From Hybos culiciformis (Eukaryota; Arthropoda; Insecta; Diptera; Hybotidae), in contig OZ023273.1 of NCBI GenBank assembly GCA_964007475.1, positions 49,291,525 to 49,355,524 of the forward strand: a stretch of 64,000 bases of DNA, written 5' to 3'. The position numbers and the translations under genes are program-made. Positions 1-12,109 of the stretch are shown in pieces. The notes below the pieces were generated by a model. The model ran no database searches, was not told where the DNA came from, and saw nothing but the letters and a program-made list of their open reading frames with translations. Numbering within the stretch: the first letter of the stretch is position 1; each line of letters starts with the position of its first letter.

Positions 1-950
1 TCAGTCTGTAAGAAATTTCTGCGACGCTTCAAAAAAAAGTTGGAAAAGTAGAATTTTGGAAAAAAGGTCCAACAAGATTCTTTTATTTTAAATGAGAATA
101 AAACTCAAGAAAAATGTAAGAAACCATTTTAAAGTAAGCCGTACGAGCAAGGTTCGTTCAGCATTTTTTCATAAAAACCCATAATTTTAAAAATTCATAA
201 CTTTTGATAGAAAAAAACCGATTTTTACCCGTAAAGATACAACTAAAAGGTATTGAATTAAGCTTTTCAAATAAAATTAAACTGAAAAAATATGGCCATT
301 GACTGCAAAAAATAACATTATTTTCATGTTTTGAGATTTTAAATACGAGTGGGACAGAATTTTTTTTTTTAATTATTTTATTTTTAAAGCTTAGAGAGTC
401 CTTTATAATGTCAAAAATTTAGAGATGTGGTTCGAGATATGATTTTTTCATATGTCCCCTTCAGTTTATTTGCATGGAAATTGAGTTATTTGTATTGAAA
501 ATTAAAATCGTCAGTAATAAAATTTGAAACAAATTATTTTTTAAAATAATTTTAAAAAAATGTTTCTCTCTCACACTTTTTCAAAATCTCAAAACATGAA
601 TATAACGTTATTTTTTGCAGTCAAATTCAATACCTTTTATTTGCATCTCTAAGCGTCCAAATCAGTTTTTTCTATCAAAAGTTAAGAATTTCTAATATTA
701 TGGGTCTTTATGAAAAATGCTAAAAAGTGGATTTTCAACCCGCCCTTACACTGAAGATTACACTCGAATTGATCTAAAAAAAGGATGGGTATATTTTTTT
801 CGTACACTTAAAAAACCCTGAAAGTTTTATTTAAATCGGAAGGGAAGGGGTCGGGTCCAAAATTTGAAAATTTTGATCGTTTTGGCGTGTAGATATATAT
901 TTTTTTGTTAGGATGTCCTCCTTTTACTGCGGACAAATATGAGAACCCTA
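1..950. repeat. Imperfect inverted repeat, no gene
   Basis: No coding region is supported here. The stretch 163-339 reappears in inverted orientation at about 590-722: both arms share, on opposite strands, TCTCAAAACATGAA, TTATTTTTTGCAGTCA, AATTCAATACCTTTTA and TCTATCAAAAGTTA. The left arm has about 35 extra bases, between the GCAGTCA and AATTCAATACC blocks, that the right arm lacks. A spacer of about 250 bases separates the arms. This looks like a fold-back element or a DNA transposon remnant with long terminal inverted repeats; the family is not recognised and no target duplication was identified. Confidence 0.55.
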
Positions 951-951
951 C

Positions 952-3156
952 CTATGAGGCAGTATTGCATCTCATATAAGAGTTTTTTTTCGAGTGTGTA
1001 CTACGTAAAAGTTTAATTTTTAAAGAATCTTTGGATAAAGAGAAATCAATTACATTTTTATACTTATTACATATCATAAGCATTCTATTAATTGGTTCAT
1101 GTTGTCCGTAATTTAATCTGTGATGTTTGATCGTGAAGGGATTTGTGTTACGAAGGTGGGGAAATGATCGGAAGTTAAGTCGTTGAAATATAAAAGGGGA
1201 ATTAATTTTATTGTTGGCAGCTTGTGATACAAAAATAATATCAGCTACTTCTCGCCTTTTGGTTAACGATACCATATTAATCAATTTTAATCTGTTTTCA
1301 TAAGGTGGTAAGACTAAAGAGTCAGCCCAAGGCAAATGTCGGAGAGCAAATCTCAGAAAGTTTCTCTGGATGGACTCAATCCGGTTTGTATGAATTTGAT
1401 AAAAGGGTGACCATACTTGCGTAGCGTATTCCAAATTGGGACGAACAATAGTGTTATATAACTGCTTTATAATAAAAGGATCATCAAATTCACGGCACCA
1501 TATTTTTACAAAACCAAGCATTGAATTTGACTTATTTATTATGTAGTCATAGTGCAGTTTAAAAGTCAGCTTCTCATCAAATACAACTCCCAAATCCCTA
1601 AAATATGTTACTTTATTTAATTTCTCATTATTAATCGAATAATCATAAAGAACAGGGTTTTGACGACGAGCGTAGGTCATGAGCGCACATTTCGGAATGC
1701 TAAGGGAGAGATTGTTTGACCGGCACCACGTAAAGAATCGATTCAAATCTTCTTGAAGGAGCAAGGCGTCCTCAGTTGAATTTATTCTTTTAAATATTTT
1801 CATGTTGTCCGCATAAATAAGAAGTTTGCTATTTATAATTAATGAAATTACATCATTAATTGAAATTATAAAAAGAAGCGGACCCAAATGGCTTCCCTGT
1901 GGCACACCTGACAAGGCCTCGTACTCCGATTATTCTGCAGACCTAAATTTAACAGTATAAGTACGCTTTCTTAAATAAGAACCAACCCAATTTATGAAGT
2001 AGGAGGGAAATTTAAGTTTCTCCAGCTTAAATAAAATTATATCATGTGGTACTAGATCGAAAGCTTTACTAAGGTCTGTATAAATAACGTCAGTTTGTGA
2101 CCCGGCTTCCATTGATTCTATTAAGGTAGAGGTTTTTTCAATCAGATAAGTCACAGTCGATTTCCATTTCATGAAGCCATGCTGATTTGGAATTAAGAAG
2201 TCCTTGCATATACTGTAGACTAAATCATAAATAAGAAGTTCAAAAAGTTTAGGAATTGGAGATAAGTTGGCGATGGGTCGGTAGTTTTTAATATTCTGTT
2301 TTGGTCCTTTTTTATGAACAGGTCTAATATATGATTTTTTCCAAACATTTGGGAATATGCTGCAAGAAATAGAGAAGTTAAAAAGGGATGAGAGTGGGGC
2401 AGCTAGTGATTGAGAGCATTTTTTAAGTATTATTTCAGGCACTCCATCAGGACCAGGGTTTAAATTATTATTCAGCTTTTCTAAATATTTTTCTACTTGA
2501 GGAGTGTCAAAATGCAAGTCAAGGGCAGGGATACTATTTGTGTCGTTTATATGATGAAATTGGTTTTCGTCAATTACAAACTCAGAATTGTTAAAAGAGC
2601 TCGAGAAAAATGTTTTAAGGAATTCAGAAATAATTTTTGGGTCATTACTTTTATGTCCATTAAACTCAAGAAACGTTGGAAATTGATCACATTTTCTTTT
2701 TGAGTTAACAAATTTCCAAAATGACTTCGGATCATCTTTAATTTTCCTGGACATTTCAGCTACGTAATTTTTATAACTTTGCTCCGTAGCATATTTGAAC
2801 TCGTCGAACAGCCTAACAAATATCAAATAATCTTCATTTTTTTTAGATTTAAGGTATGACTGACATGCCTTATTTTTTTTGTTTCTGAGCTTTTTAAGGT
2901 TTGGACTAAGCCAGATCGGACTAGAAGCCGCGCTTTTGTCAATAATGAGGGGAACGAATTGCATAAAAGCTTTATGCAAAATCTCATAAAATTTCGAGGT
3001 AATGATTTCAATATCTACATTTGAAAATAATGTAGAGAAATCATATGAATTGAAGAAACTATTCAATTCTTCGAAGTTTGCTTTGCTAAAGTTAAATTTG
3101 TGAACTTTAGCAGTGTCTGGTTCGGGGGGAGCATTAATACAAAAAGAAATTGTCAA
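952..3156 (-). pseudogene. LINE reverse transcriptase, interrupted
   Basis: A non-LTR reverse transcriptase in two same-frame segments, 3156-1930 and 1927-952, separated by a single in-frame TAA (1932-1930). The first segment contains KNYRPIANLS, NQHGF and the motif A region TDLSKAFD. The second begins just before GVPQGS (motif B) and carries the motif C position as YADN where YADD is expected: the asparagine codon at 1806-1804 replaces the second catalytic aspartate. Downstream are the thumb-type region (RDLGVVFDEKLTF, ANSMLGF-like NSMLGF) and a C-terminal basic tail. Stop plus lost catalytic residue make it non-functional. It is the second half of the LINE whose endonuclease lies at 3134-3925. 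Confidence 0.85.
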
Positions 3157-3925
3157 TGTTAGTTAAAGGGCTAACCTTATCGTTAAAAACAATATTATTC
3201 CAATCTGAAACAAAGATTAGGTCTAGTTGTCTGGAAAGGTTATTTTTTATTTTTGACGTTTGTTGTAAAGAATGGCTATTTAAGGTGTCGATAAATAAAC
3301 AGTCGATGTTCTGGATGAGGTTATCAGGGACCAGATACGGTTCTTCATCGTGGGGTGTCCATCTGACACTAGGTAAGTTGAAGTCACCACAAAGGATAAT
3401 TTCATCTGGAGAGTTAAGAATGGGAATAATTGTTTCTATTGCGCTTAAGACACCTGAATATATCTCGATATTGGAATTAGGAGGAATGTAACAGGAGAGC
3501 ACAAAAACTGATTTTGTCTCAAATTCAATTTTCACGCAAATAATTTCTAATTCTGGGTCAGAAATTGGGATTTCACAAGAATGGAGAAATGATTTAACTG
3601 CTATTAGTACTCCACCACCTTTTGGAATATTATTTTGAGTAAGTGGCACTCTAGGATGCTGTTCATGATACCTATCCTTCCTATAGGTATTGTAAGAATT
3701 TCCAAATAATTCCAAAGAGTTTATGGAGCTAGTCAGCCATGTTTCAGTTAATACGTAAACATCATAATCTAAGATAATTGAGTTAATGAAGACATCTTTG
3801 GTTTTGGTGCGTAGTCCTCTTGAGTTTTGATAATATATAGTGAAATCCAAAGATTTAGAAGAAGGGAGAACAGAACGAGGGATAGCTATAAGATTGTCTT
3901 GAGTTGGGTAAGGGACGAAAAAACT
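3134..3925 (-). pseudogene. LINE endonuclease domain fragment
   Basis: The reading frame encodes an APE-type endonuclease, which nicks target DNA to prime reverse transcription. Family motifs seen in order are QNSRGLRT, TETWL (the glutamate is a metal ligand in this family), GGGVLIAV, GDFNLP and LDLIFV. The frame ends at a stop at 3134, just after PLTNID, and a frameshift near 3150 moves the rest into the frame of the RT segment, so the C-terminal SDH-type motif of the family is not cleanly encoded. The first 25 or so residues that could be read upstream of 3925 come from flanking duplicated DNA, so I start the fragment inside. Neighbour: the RT segment follows directly downstream. Confidence 0.75.
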
Positions 3926-3965
3926 TATCGTGGTAATATGCAATTTGATAATGTAATGATAATAA

Positions 3966-4362
3966 TTAGGTAAAAAAGGAAAGTTAATTAAAAACAAAAA
4001 AATTTTTTTATTTATTTCTCTATTTTTTATTTATAATCCTTTTTATTATGTTTTTAAATTTTTATTTAATTTTAATTCTACTTTTAAATATATAAAAAAA
4101 TTTGTTTTTTATTTTTCGCCTACTAGTTTCGAGGTTTTACCTCATCGACTGGGCATTTGCTACTGTAGCAAATGCCCAGTCGATGAGGTAAAACCTCGAA
4201 ACTAGTAGGCGAAAATTAAAAAACAAATTTTTTTATATATTTAAAAGTAGAATTAAAATTAAATAAAAATTTAAAAACATAATAAAAAGGATTATAAATA
4301 AAAAATAGAGAAATAAATAAAAAAATTTTTTTGTTTTTAATTAACTTTCCTTTTTTACCTAA
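3966..4362. repeat. 397-bp near-perfect palindrome
   Basis: Two arms of 198 bases mirror each other around the single base 4164, inside the centre GCTACTGTAGC. The inner part is GC-richer (for example CTCATCGACTGGGCATTTGC) and the outer part AT-rich. I found one mismatch, near 4117. Copy B of the duplication has an uninterrupted GATAATAATTAATTGAC, while copy A has GATAATAATTA to the left of the palindrome and again at about 4422 to its right. So the palindrome plus about 60 bases to its right (TTCTACCAAGAATTATCCG and onward) appears to be an insertion flanked by an 11-base direct repeat. It may be a fold-back element or an inverted MITE dimer. Confidence 0.85.
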
Positions 4363-4424
4363 GATGTTAAAATTCTACCAAGAATTATCCGAGGAGTCTG
4401 TTAACTCCATAATTAAAAGATAAT

Positions 4425-7400
4425 AATTAATTGACAGAAAATTTTATGAAATATGCGTCTTATTTGTAATGGTGCTGTAAAAAATATTCAAAAACTTCGA
4501 AGAATCAGTGTCACAATTGTATTTTTAATAAATGTAAGAATTTATAATTTTTAAACATTGAAACATTGAAACATAATAAAGACTCATTTCCATTAATCTT
4601 AGTAATGCATTTCTCTGCGAAGATTAATTTATAAAAAAAGAATATCCTGCAATAAAGATTAATAAAAAAAATCCAACAGGAAAAGCCTTTAAAATGTAAC
4701 TATCTACAAATACAATTCGTAATATTAAGAGATTAGAAATGGTTTCTCATTCATCACCATTTGTAGAAAAAACTGTGTACAAAAAAAATTAAAATATATT
4801 TTACACAGAACTTATATAAGATTGATAGAACTAAAAATGTATGGAGTATAGTTATATCTCTGGATTTATCTCACAGCTTTTGTTTATCTTCAATGTAAAA
4901 ATTGTTTATATTTATTTTAAAACACAATTAAACCACAAAAGAAATGTATAACTACAAAATAATACTTACCTTTGATTCCAATTTTCCAAGATTAACACAA
5001 TGTAGATATCGTAAATTTTGCGAACGCGAAAAAGATATGATAATAAATACAAAATATATGTATGAATGACTTTATAAAATTTAAGTTATTTTTCTTTTTA
5101 AAAAAATTGTATTCCATAATAGTTATGCATTAACATATACATTCTCATTCAAAATTTCACAGTGATTGAATTCCTTTTTCAACCAAGAATTCAAAGAATT
5201 TATTTCATATTTTAATAACAAGAAAATGCAATTAATGATAGATAAAAAAAATTGTATGGTTATGGAAAAATTGCAGAAACTTCTAACATCAGATGTTATA
5301 ATATGAAAACATTACATTTCTTTTCTCTGCGGCATTAAATTGTAAAAATTCGGAAAAAAAAAAATTTATTCAAAACTGAATTTTATTTTTCAGTTAGAAA
5401 CATACTTTTATTTTTTGTTTTCTTAACAGCATAGCTCAAAAAATTTCATGAAGCTATTAAATTTATAATTAAAAAAAAAAAAAATTATTAAGATAAGTCA
5501 GTTTATTGTTTATACATACAAGTACAAGACAACAACCACTAAATTTGAATTTTTAAATTAAGTTTGAGTCTGTTCTGTATTCAACTTGAGAGGATGTATA
5601 TTTGAAAAAATATATACTAAAAAGGTATGTAAAAAAGTGATGAATATGCAAAGTTTTTCACGCCAGGAAAATAATTTATATTTTTTAAAAATAGTGTTAC
5701 AACGAAGAATTTAACAAAAAAATTGAAATAATTCATTTCGGATTAATTAGACTTAGATAAATTAGTTAATTATCAAATTACATGCTTTTGATAATTATTG
5801 TTAGATCAGAAGTTACGTATAATTTTGTTTGATTTGCTATTCAGATCTCATTAAATTAAAAAATGACACGAAATTTACATTCCCAAATAAAATCTTACTC
5901 AATTTAAGTATTTAAATTCAAAGAATTAGAATTTGTGAATATATTAACTAACAATGAACATAATATTTATATATAGTTACAAATAAATATCCAATATTTC
6001 ATGAAGCTTCTTTTAATGATTGGTTTTTTAATATTTAACCATTTTACTAATACAGGCATACCTCGTTTAGCGCTCATGATGCGTTCCTGAAAATTGCTGA
6101 AAATTGAGCGTTAACAGAAACAGCGTTAAAAGAGGTGATATTTACAGGAAAATATATGGTTACGTTCCTGACCAATTTTTTTTTGGTACTTTATGAAGTC
6201 AAAAATAGAAAAAAATTGTATTTTTTTTTGAAATTTTTTTTTAATTCATTCAAATTAATCATTCAAATTAGAAACCAAATTAGAATTCAATACATAGGTA
6301 TAACAAAACAATAAAACTATTTGTAGGTATCACTATTTCGAATGAACAATTAATACAAAATTTCACATTAGGATTCCCCGAATTATAATTATTTGATAAT
6401 TATTTGATGATTTTTGATATTTAGGATTTCCTGAATCATAATTATTTTTGAAATTTTGAAAAAGACGGATTCCAAGAATTATAAATATGAAATTAGAAAA
6501 ATAAAACGTTTTAAAAAATATTTTAAAGTTGAAAAAAAATTTTTTTTTCAAAAAGTCAAAAGAGCGCTATAGCGAAACAGCGCTAAAAGAGGTAGCGTTA
6601 ATCGAGGTATGCCTGTATAAAGAAATAAATATATCAGCTACAATTTATAATGATAAAAAAAAATAATTTATTTTGCTAGGTATAATGAAAAAATATAAAG
6701 AAAAAATTTTCGTTTTTGCATTTCAGATTATGCTGACTCTCTTTAATTTTTTTTTTTATTGAGAGAGTTTAGTTTTTTTTTTTCAAGCTTACACAGTTAA
6801 AATATTGCATAATATACTTATTGCGAATACCCAAGATTGGTTTCTCTTATATTATCGATAGATAAATCTGCATATTTCCTTTTCAGAGGATATCCTGGAT
6901 AAAACTCACAGGTTTTGTTTTTCTATTTTTTTTGCTTACACTATCCATATCTATTTTTTTTAACTTTACCTATAGATCTATGCTTAATGTATATGCATAT
7001 TCTATACGAATGAACAAAATGGTAAAGAAATATAAAATTTATTTTAAAACAAGGTGATTCACTGAAAAAAAAAAAATTTTTAAATGTTTTTTATAAAATA
7101 TTAATATTCATATTGAAATGTTTATAATTAAATCCGCAATCATAGACTAAATCGTGAAATTCAAATATTTAATTAAATTCTTATAATAATTATTTCTATC
7201 AAACTCAAAAAAAAAATTTTAATAATTTTTTCGACTGTCAGATATAAGTGAAGAAATTGCCTTTTTTTAGCCCCGTTTTCCATCAAAACTGAAAAAACGG
7301 GTTCTATGTTTGTATTTAATTTTTTTTAATGCCAAAATTCTACGATTTCTGATTTGGTAGTTAGGAGTTCTTAACCATCCAAGGGTGAAAATGGTTTTCA

Positions 7401-9704
7401 TATAAAATTTATATATTTGTTAGACTGCTATTGTTTCCAAGGATTCTAACAGTGGTCTGGATTTCGATGGTATGATATTTAGATCCTAATTGTGACCAAG
7501 TACTTTTATAAAATAAAGTATCATAAACCGAAAATTATTAAAACGTATATGCGTTATTAGAATGCGTTTTTAGTCAAATGTATGTTATATGTGAAAATGT
7601 AAAAATAAAAATGCATTTAAGATACTAAAATTAGGCATTTTGAAAAGATAGGAGCATTTATTGGTTCCTGCAACTGCAACTTTATCAACTTTATTTTGTG
7701 ACCTTCTGATCGAAATAATGAACTGTTTTTAAATAGAAACAAGCATAAAAATAGAAAACTATGCATTTAAGTGTTCAATTTTTCTGCTTTGTGTATTAAC
7801 ATTTTTCGACCCTACAATATATGCAAAGGAATAATATTTCTCTAGATTAAATATGAATATCTTGGAACTTTTTTTTTTTAATTTTATTTTTTCCATTATA
7901 TTAAACCATTGAAGCCGAAAATTCAATTTCATTATAAAAAAGTCATGGTCAAAAATAACATGAATAGAAGAATAACAGAGGAGTTTTTAAAGAATTAAAA
8001 TCTTGTGCAATTAAAAAATGTTTATGGAAAACTTGTTGCCAAAAATGAGAAGCAAAAAAATTTGATAATGATTTTTTTCGTATTGTAATGTTTGTAAACG
8101 AAGTCCCAGTTCATTTTCAAATCATGATTGATTAATAGTTTCGATAGTTTACATTTGGAATGATGGCCCACATTACTTACTTTTTTTTTTAATTTATGTT
8201 TAATTAGTGAGGATCAAAAAAGTTAATGTGTTTATGACCAGTTATATTTTCCAATTTTTTGTTCTATAATTTATTTTGACAACAGAAAAAAACATTAAAG
8301 AGAAGGAGTGATATAATTATACATAATATAATAGAAAAACCATTATCTAGGAAGTCAGGACACATTCAGAGGTCTTTTTAACTATACAATTACAGATTTG
8401 AGCTCATACGATTTTCCACCATGGCACATAAAATATTACATAATACATTTGTACTACTTATTATTTGTTACATCAACATTTTGGGAAATGAAAATGTATA
8501 TAATATATAATAAGAATATACCACTAATATTAGATTTATTAGGATAATATTTTACATTGGAATGAAATATAAGGCAACAACTGTTTAGCGATAGAAATTT
8601 TATACGTATTTTGATATTGCCAGTTTACAGAGCACATTATAAATTATTCAAATGTGAAATGAATCCGCGATTACAAGATAAATACATAAATAAAATATTT
8701 TGTGCATTATAAATTAATTAATTATTGTGAAGGACATTTTTTGCGGTCAAAATCTACAATATTATTATTAAAATTATTATTAGGAAATACGTATTTTGGA
8801 AAAGATTTTTATAATTTGTTTTATAATTTATGAATAATAGAAACATATTGAACTGAAAATTATATGGTCAATTTAGTTTTATAAAAAAAGTTACATTTCG
8901 ATTTAGTGTATTCGAAATTGTTTCAATTTTAAAATTAGTCAAGGATCCTATATACAAGGGCAAAAAATCATAATTCGGATAACGAAATTCAAAGGTTTCC
9001 ACTTTACTAAATTTCATCAAATCTTTAATTTTTCTTTATGTACAATTTCTAAGAAAAACTTAAGGTTCTTAATAAGTTTTAAATTTTGAATAAAGCAAAT
9101 GTGTCAGTAATGCTACATGCTAGGAAATGGTTGATGAGAATGAATCTAACAGGAATAGGATATCTGCTCTTAAATTTTAATTCTAATTTAAAGATTAATT
9201 CTAAAGTTTTATTTTTCAATTTGTTATTTTAAATCAAAAATAACAGCTCCAACAAACCGAAAACACAAAAAAAAAAGTGAAATTGGACAAAAATTAAGAA
9301 ATGCTTTTCAAGTTTTCTGCCCGCAAGCTATTTTTCTGCAATCTGATTTTATTTGTCTACTAGCAAGGTAAGTTTTAAGGTCCAAGTGCGATACCGAATA
9401 ATATAAATTATTCTTGCTTTAGAACAAAAAAAAACTTGGATTTAGAATTTAAAAATAAAAACAATTTTATATTCATGTTATTTTTTTTTTACAAAATTTA
9501 ATTTAAAAATCATTAACATTTGCGACCTAATTCTATTATAAAGATAAATGCATTAAGTATTATTTATGCGTTATACATGCAAAAATTGCACATATTTTAA
9601 AACAAAATAAATATTTAATGTAAAACTCAGAAATTTTATTGACATCAAAAATTCCAACGTACCTATAAAATTTTTTTGTTAAAAAAAGTTAAAACCGAAC
9701 CAAA
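4425..9704. other. Gene-free AT-rich DNA of copy A
   Basis: Apart from the pogo-like MITE at 6053-6615, I see no supportable gene, RNA or promoter here. It is uniform AT-rich sequence with homopolymer runs, and every reading frame is short. The counterpart in copy B is about 43900-45834 and 51600-54227. Confidence 0.6.
6053..6615. mobile_element. pogo/Tigger-like MITE, copy A only
   Basis: The element has terminal inverted repeats CAGGCATACCTCG, followed on both ends by a similar TTARCGCT block, and is flanked by TA at 6051-6052 and 6616-6617. The matching site in copy B (about 45372) holds a single TA with no insertion, so the ends are exact: 563 bp with a TA target duplication. TA duplication and CAGGCATACCTCG-type termini are typical of pogo/Tigger members of Tc1/mariner. 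It encodes no transposase and must depend on a partner element. The interior is AT-rich and repeats GCGTTAA/TTAACGC motifs near both ends. Confidence 0.85.
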
Positions 9705-10167
9705 CCCGATCAACCATTCTTTATATTTACGTGAAGAATCTTTATTAAAATCACGAGTATTTGCCTTTACCGATTGTTAGCAATCGATGTGGGATTTAAA
9801 AGTTGTGCAGTCACAAATACGTATCGATCGGTATCGAAAAATCTTTTAACATATTTTTCCAAATAAATCAAAAAAAAATTTTATTTATTTTTTTATTTAT
9901 TTTTTTTATTATAAATTTTTTTTCTTATTTAATATTTATTTTAATTACATTTTTAATACAATTTTTTTTTGCACCGCTGTCGCGGGGTTTCAACCTGCGT
10001 CCCTTATGTTCATGTTGTTAGAATCTTAGCCATTCAGCTACATCCCATGTTAATTTTTGCCAATCAAAAGTAAAATTTAAATTACTATCGATTTTTTAAA
10101 TATATTTATCGACTCTTATTTACAAAATTTCTTCCTCTTCAAGAAATATAAAGAATGGTTGATCGGG
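9705..10167. mobile_element. TIR element containing a tRNA-like SINE unit
   Basis: The first and last bases are mirror copies, CCCGATCAACCATTCTTTAT plus four further matching bases, giving 24-bp terminal inverted repeats around 463 bp. Inside, on the minus strand, is a 76-base tRNA-like unit (9971-10046) followed by a long A-rich tail (reverse complement of 9870-9970). The whole structure is conserved in copy B at 54228-54699. Either a SINE inserted into a MITE, or the MITE carries its own pol III promoter. No clear target duplication is seen. Confidence 0.6.
9971..10046 (-). other. tRNA-like pol III promoter unit (SINE head)
   Basis: Read on the minus strand this is 76 bases long, tRNA-sized, with an A-box-like TAGCTGAATGG (10040-10030) and a B-box-like GGTTGAAACCC (9995-9985) spaced about as in tRNA genes. 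The T-arm nearly pairs (GCAGG with CCCGC), but the acceptor ends (GGGATGT and CAGCGGTGC) do not, so it is not a working tRNA gene. An A-rich tail follows directly, as in tRNA-derived SINEs. The copy B version lies near 54500-54580 and differs by at least one base. Confidence 0.5.
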
Positions 10168-12109
10168 AATGTGTATGATGCGTTGCATATATATATATGA
10201 TTGTAATATTGTATATTATGCTACATTATATTATTTGTATGAAATGCTCAAACCCACACAGAAACTTTATGTTTTTCATACTATTTACATTACAATTACA
10301 TGGTTTACACTTCTGGTAATGAAATGTGAATTTATCATCAAAACATTTATTGTTTGGCATTTAATTTACGAAAACAAAGAATTTTATTTGTTTAGACAAT
10401 TTTCCGGGATATTAAGTGTGGTTATATACACCTAATTAAAATTATTATGATAAATTAATTGTAATAACCTTAACCAGGCAAAAAAAAACATATATAAAAT
10501 ATATGTACCCTGTATTTATTTTGATATAGAATCGCATCTAGAACCAAACCAATAAATTATTATATAAATATTCTTATATGACAAAATTATGTTTTTACAA
10601 TATTGCTCTACTATTTTCGCTTTTCATACGTGTATATTTTTATAGTTGATGTGAAATGAAATTGAGTAGAAAATAATAAGTCAGCCTGAAAATATAGAAA
10701 ATCCTTAATTATTGACAAAAAAACTTTTTTTTTAAATACTTTGAATGTATGTTGATAAACGGAATTAAATCTATTGGGCTGTAAAATAAAAATTGAATGA
10801 AATTACATATAAAACTTGATAATATGGAATGCGGTGTGAATTCAATCAATTTTAATTTTTTATTTTTGTAAGGTGCATATAATCATACTCAAAAAAAAAA
10901 AGTGTGTATAGTCCGAGTTGCCAATATACTTTTTTTAATATAAAAATGTCTCCCAAATAATTAAAAATTTATTTCCTACAATATGGAAATTCAACTAAAT
11001 AACATTAATGTGTCGGACAGTTTCATTGCTTTTTATTATTTTTATAATAAAATGCATACCTACCATTTTCTTCAATAAACTATTTTAATGTGCATGTGTT
11101 CGGTAAGTTATATTTACGCAAATTTAGCTCGGTAAATGGTCGATTACATGCATCAATACACAATTTTATTTACATACATTGCAAATGTATACATCTCACA
11201 TGCATCATATCAATGTCAAAATAAAGTTTAGTTTATAATGCTAAAAATCTATATTTTCCCTCTGAGCTAATCTATATTTTCCCTCTGAGCAAACAAAAAA
11301 AAAAACAAAAAAGAACCAATAAAAAAATACGCGGCTATTTTTTTTTTTTTCTAAAAAGCGGCCAGCCGATCAGTCGATGAATTTTCTTAACATGTGTTTC
11401 AATCTACTATTTTTAAAGGTTCTGCGAACCTCTACTACTAAATTTTCAAGCGAGTGTGTTTGGATTTTAGTACAAAAATTTAAACAACACTTCGAAAATT
11501 GCACTTATTTTATTCAAAAAAACAAAATGAATGAAAATAGAACAATGGTCACCTTGAAAGTATTGAAAAAAATAATTGTCTGGCATTATAAAGTTTGCTG
11601 TCAATTGTCAAATGTCGAATAAGAATTTTTTTTTCTTTTATTAACAAATGAGGAAAGTGGCAGCAACAAGGAGGATAAAATGTATTGTAAATTATTATAA
11701 TTTTAATTATTTAATTTTATTTTTAATTCTAAAAAAAAAAAATTATAAAATAATTATTATTTTTTTAATAATGAAAAATAAAATTAAATAAAATTTAAGA
11801 AGACCATTAGTTTCTAAAATAATAAAAAAAAAATTAGTAATTTTTCCAAAAAAAATTGTTCGATTTTTTTCTTTGGAAAAAAGAAAATGAATATTTTTTT
11901 TTGGAAAATTACTAATTTTTTTTTAATATTTTAGGCATTAGCTGATCTTAAATCATCCGGTTTGAAATCATTTCGAGAAATAAATTTATTTAAGAAAATT
12001 TTATCTACACACGTATTCATTAAATTTTATTTCCGTATTTCATTTTGAACTTTCGTTTATATCTTGCATTGCAAATGTATTGTTTGCAACTACCTCCACA
12101 TGCACATTA
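10168..12109. other. Gene-free stretch with short repeats
   Basis: No convincing gene. Visible structure: a 23-bp direct tandem duplication (11248-11293, unit starting TCTATATTTTCCCTCTGAGC), and a hairpin at about 11823-11931 whose arms contain AAAAATTAGTAATTTTTCCA and its complement. A TTTTAG acceptor-like site precedes a 78-base open segment at 11935. All of this recurs in copy B. An 88-residue frame at 10169-10435 is unchanged in copy B, but it resembles no family, and similarity between recent duplicates is no evidence for coding. Confidence 0.5.

Larger units (their letters stand above)
900..3925 (-). mobile_element. Decayed 5'-truncated LINE (APE endonuclease + RT)
   Basis: A non-LTR retrotransposon on the minus strand with an apurinic-type endonuclease followed by a reverse transcriptase, the order of Jockey/CR1-type LINEs. 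The coding region ends at 952; a TATATATTTTTTT tract near 893-907 may be the 3' tail. The 5' end is truncated: upstream of about 3925 the sequence matches the left edge of the other duplication copy at 43868, so it is flank rather than element. One frameshift, one in-frame stop and an altered catalytic motif show it is dead. The clade inside Jockey/CR1 cannot be fixed by eye, and no clear target duplication was found. Confidence 0.8.

Noticed and set aside
9971..10046. Functional tRNA gene
   Set aside because: A and B boxes and length fit, but the acceptor stem does not pair and an A-rich SINE tail follows directly.
10169..10435. 88-residue frame identical in both duplication copies
   Set aside because: The copies are recent and conserved in non-coding parts as well, so identity says nothing about coding. 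No family resemblance and AT-driven composition.
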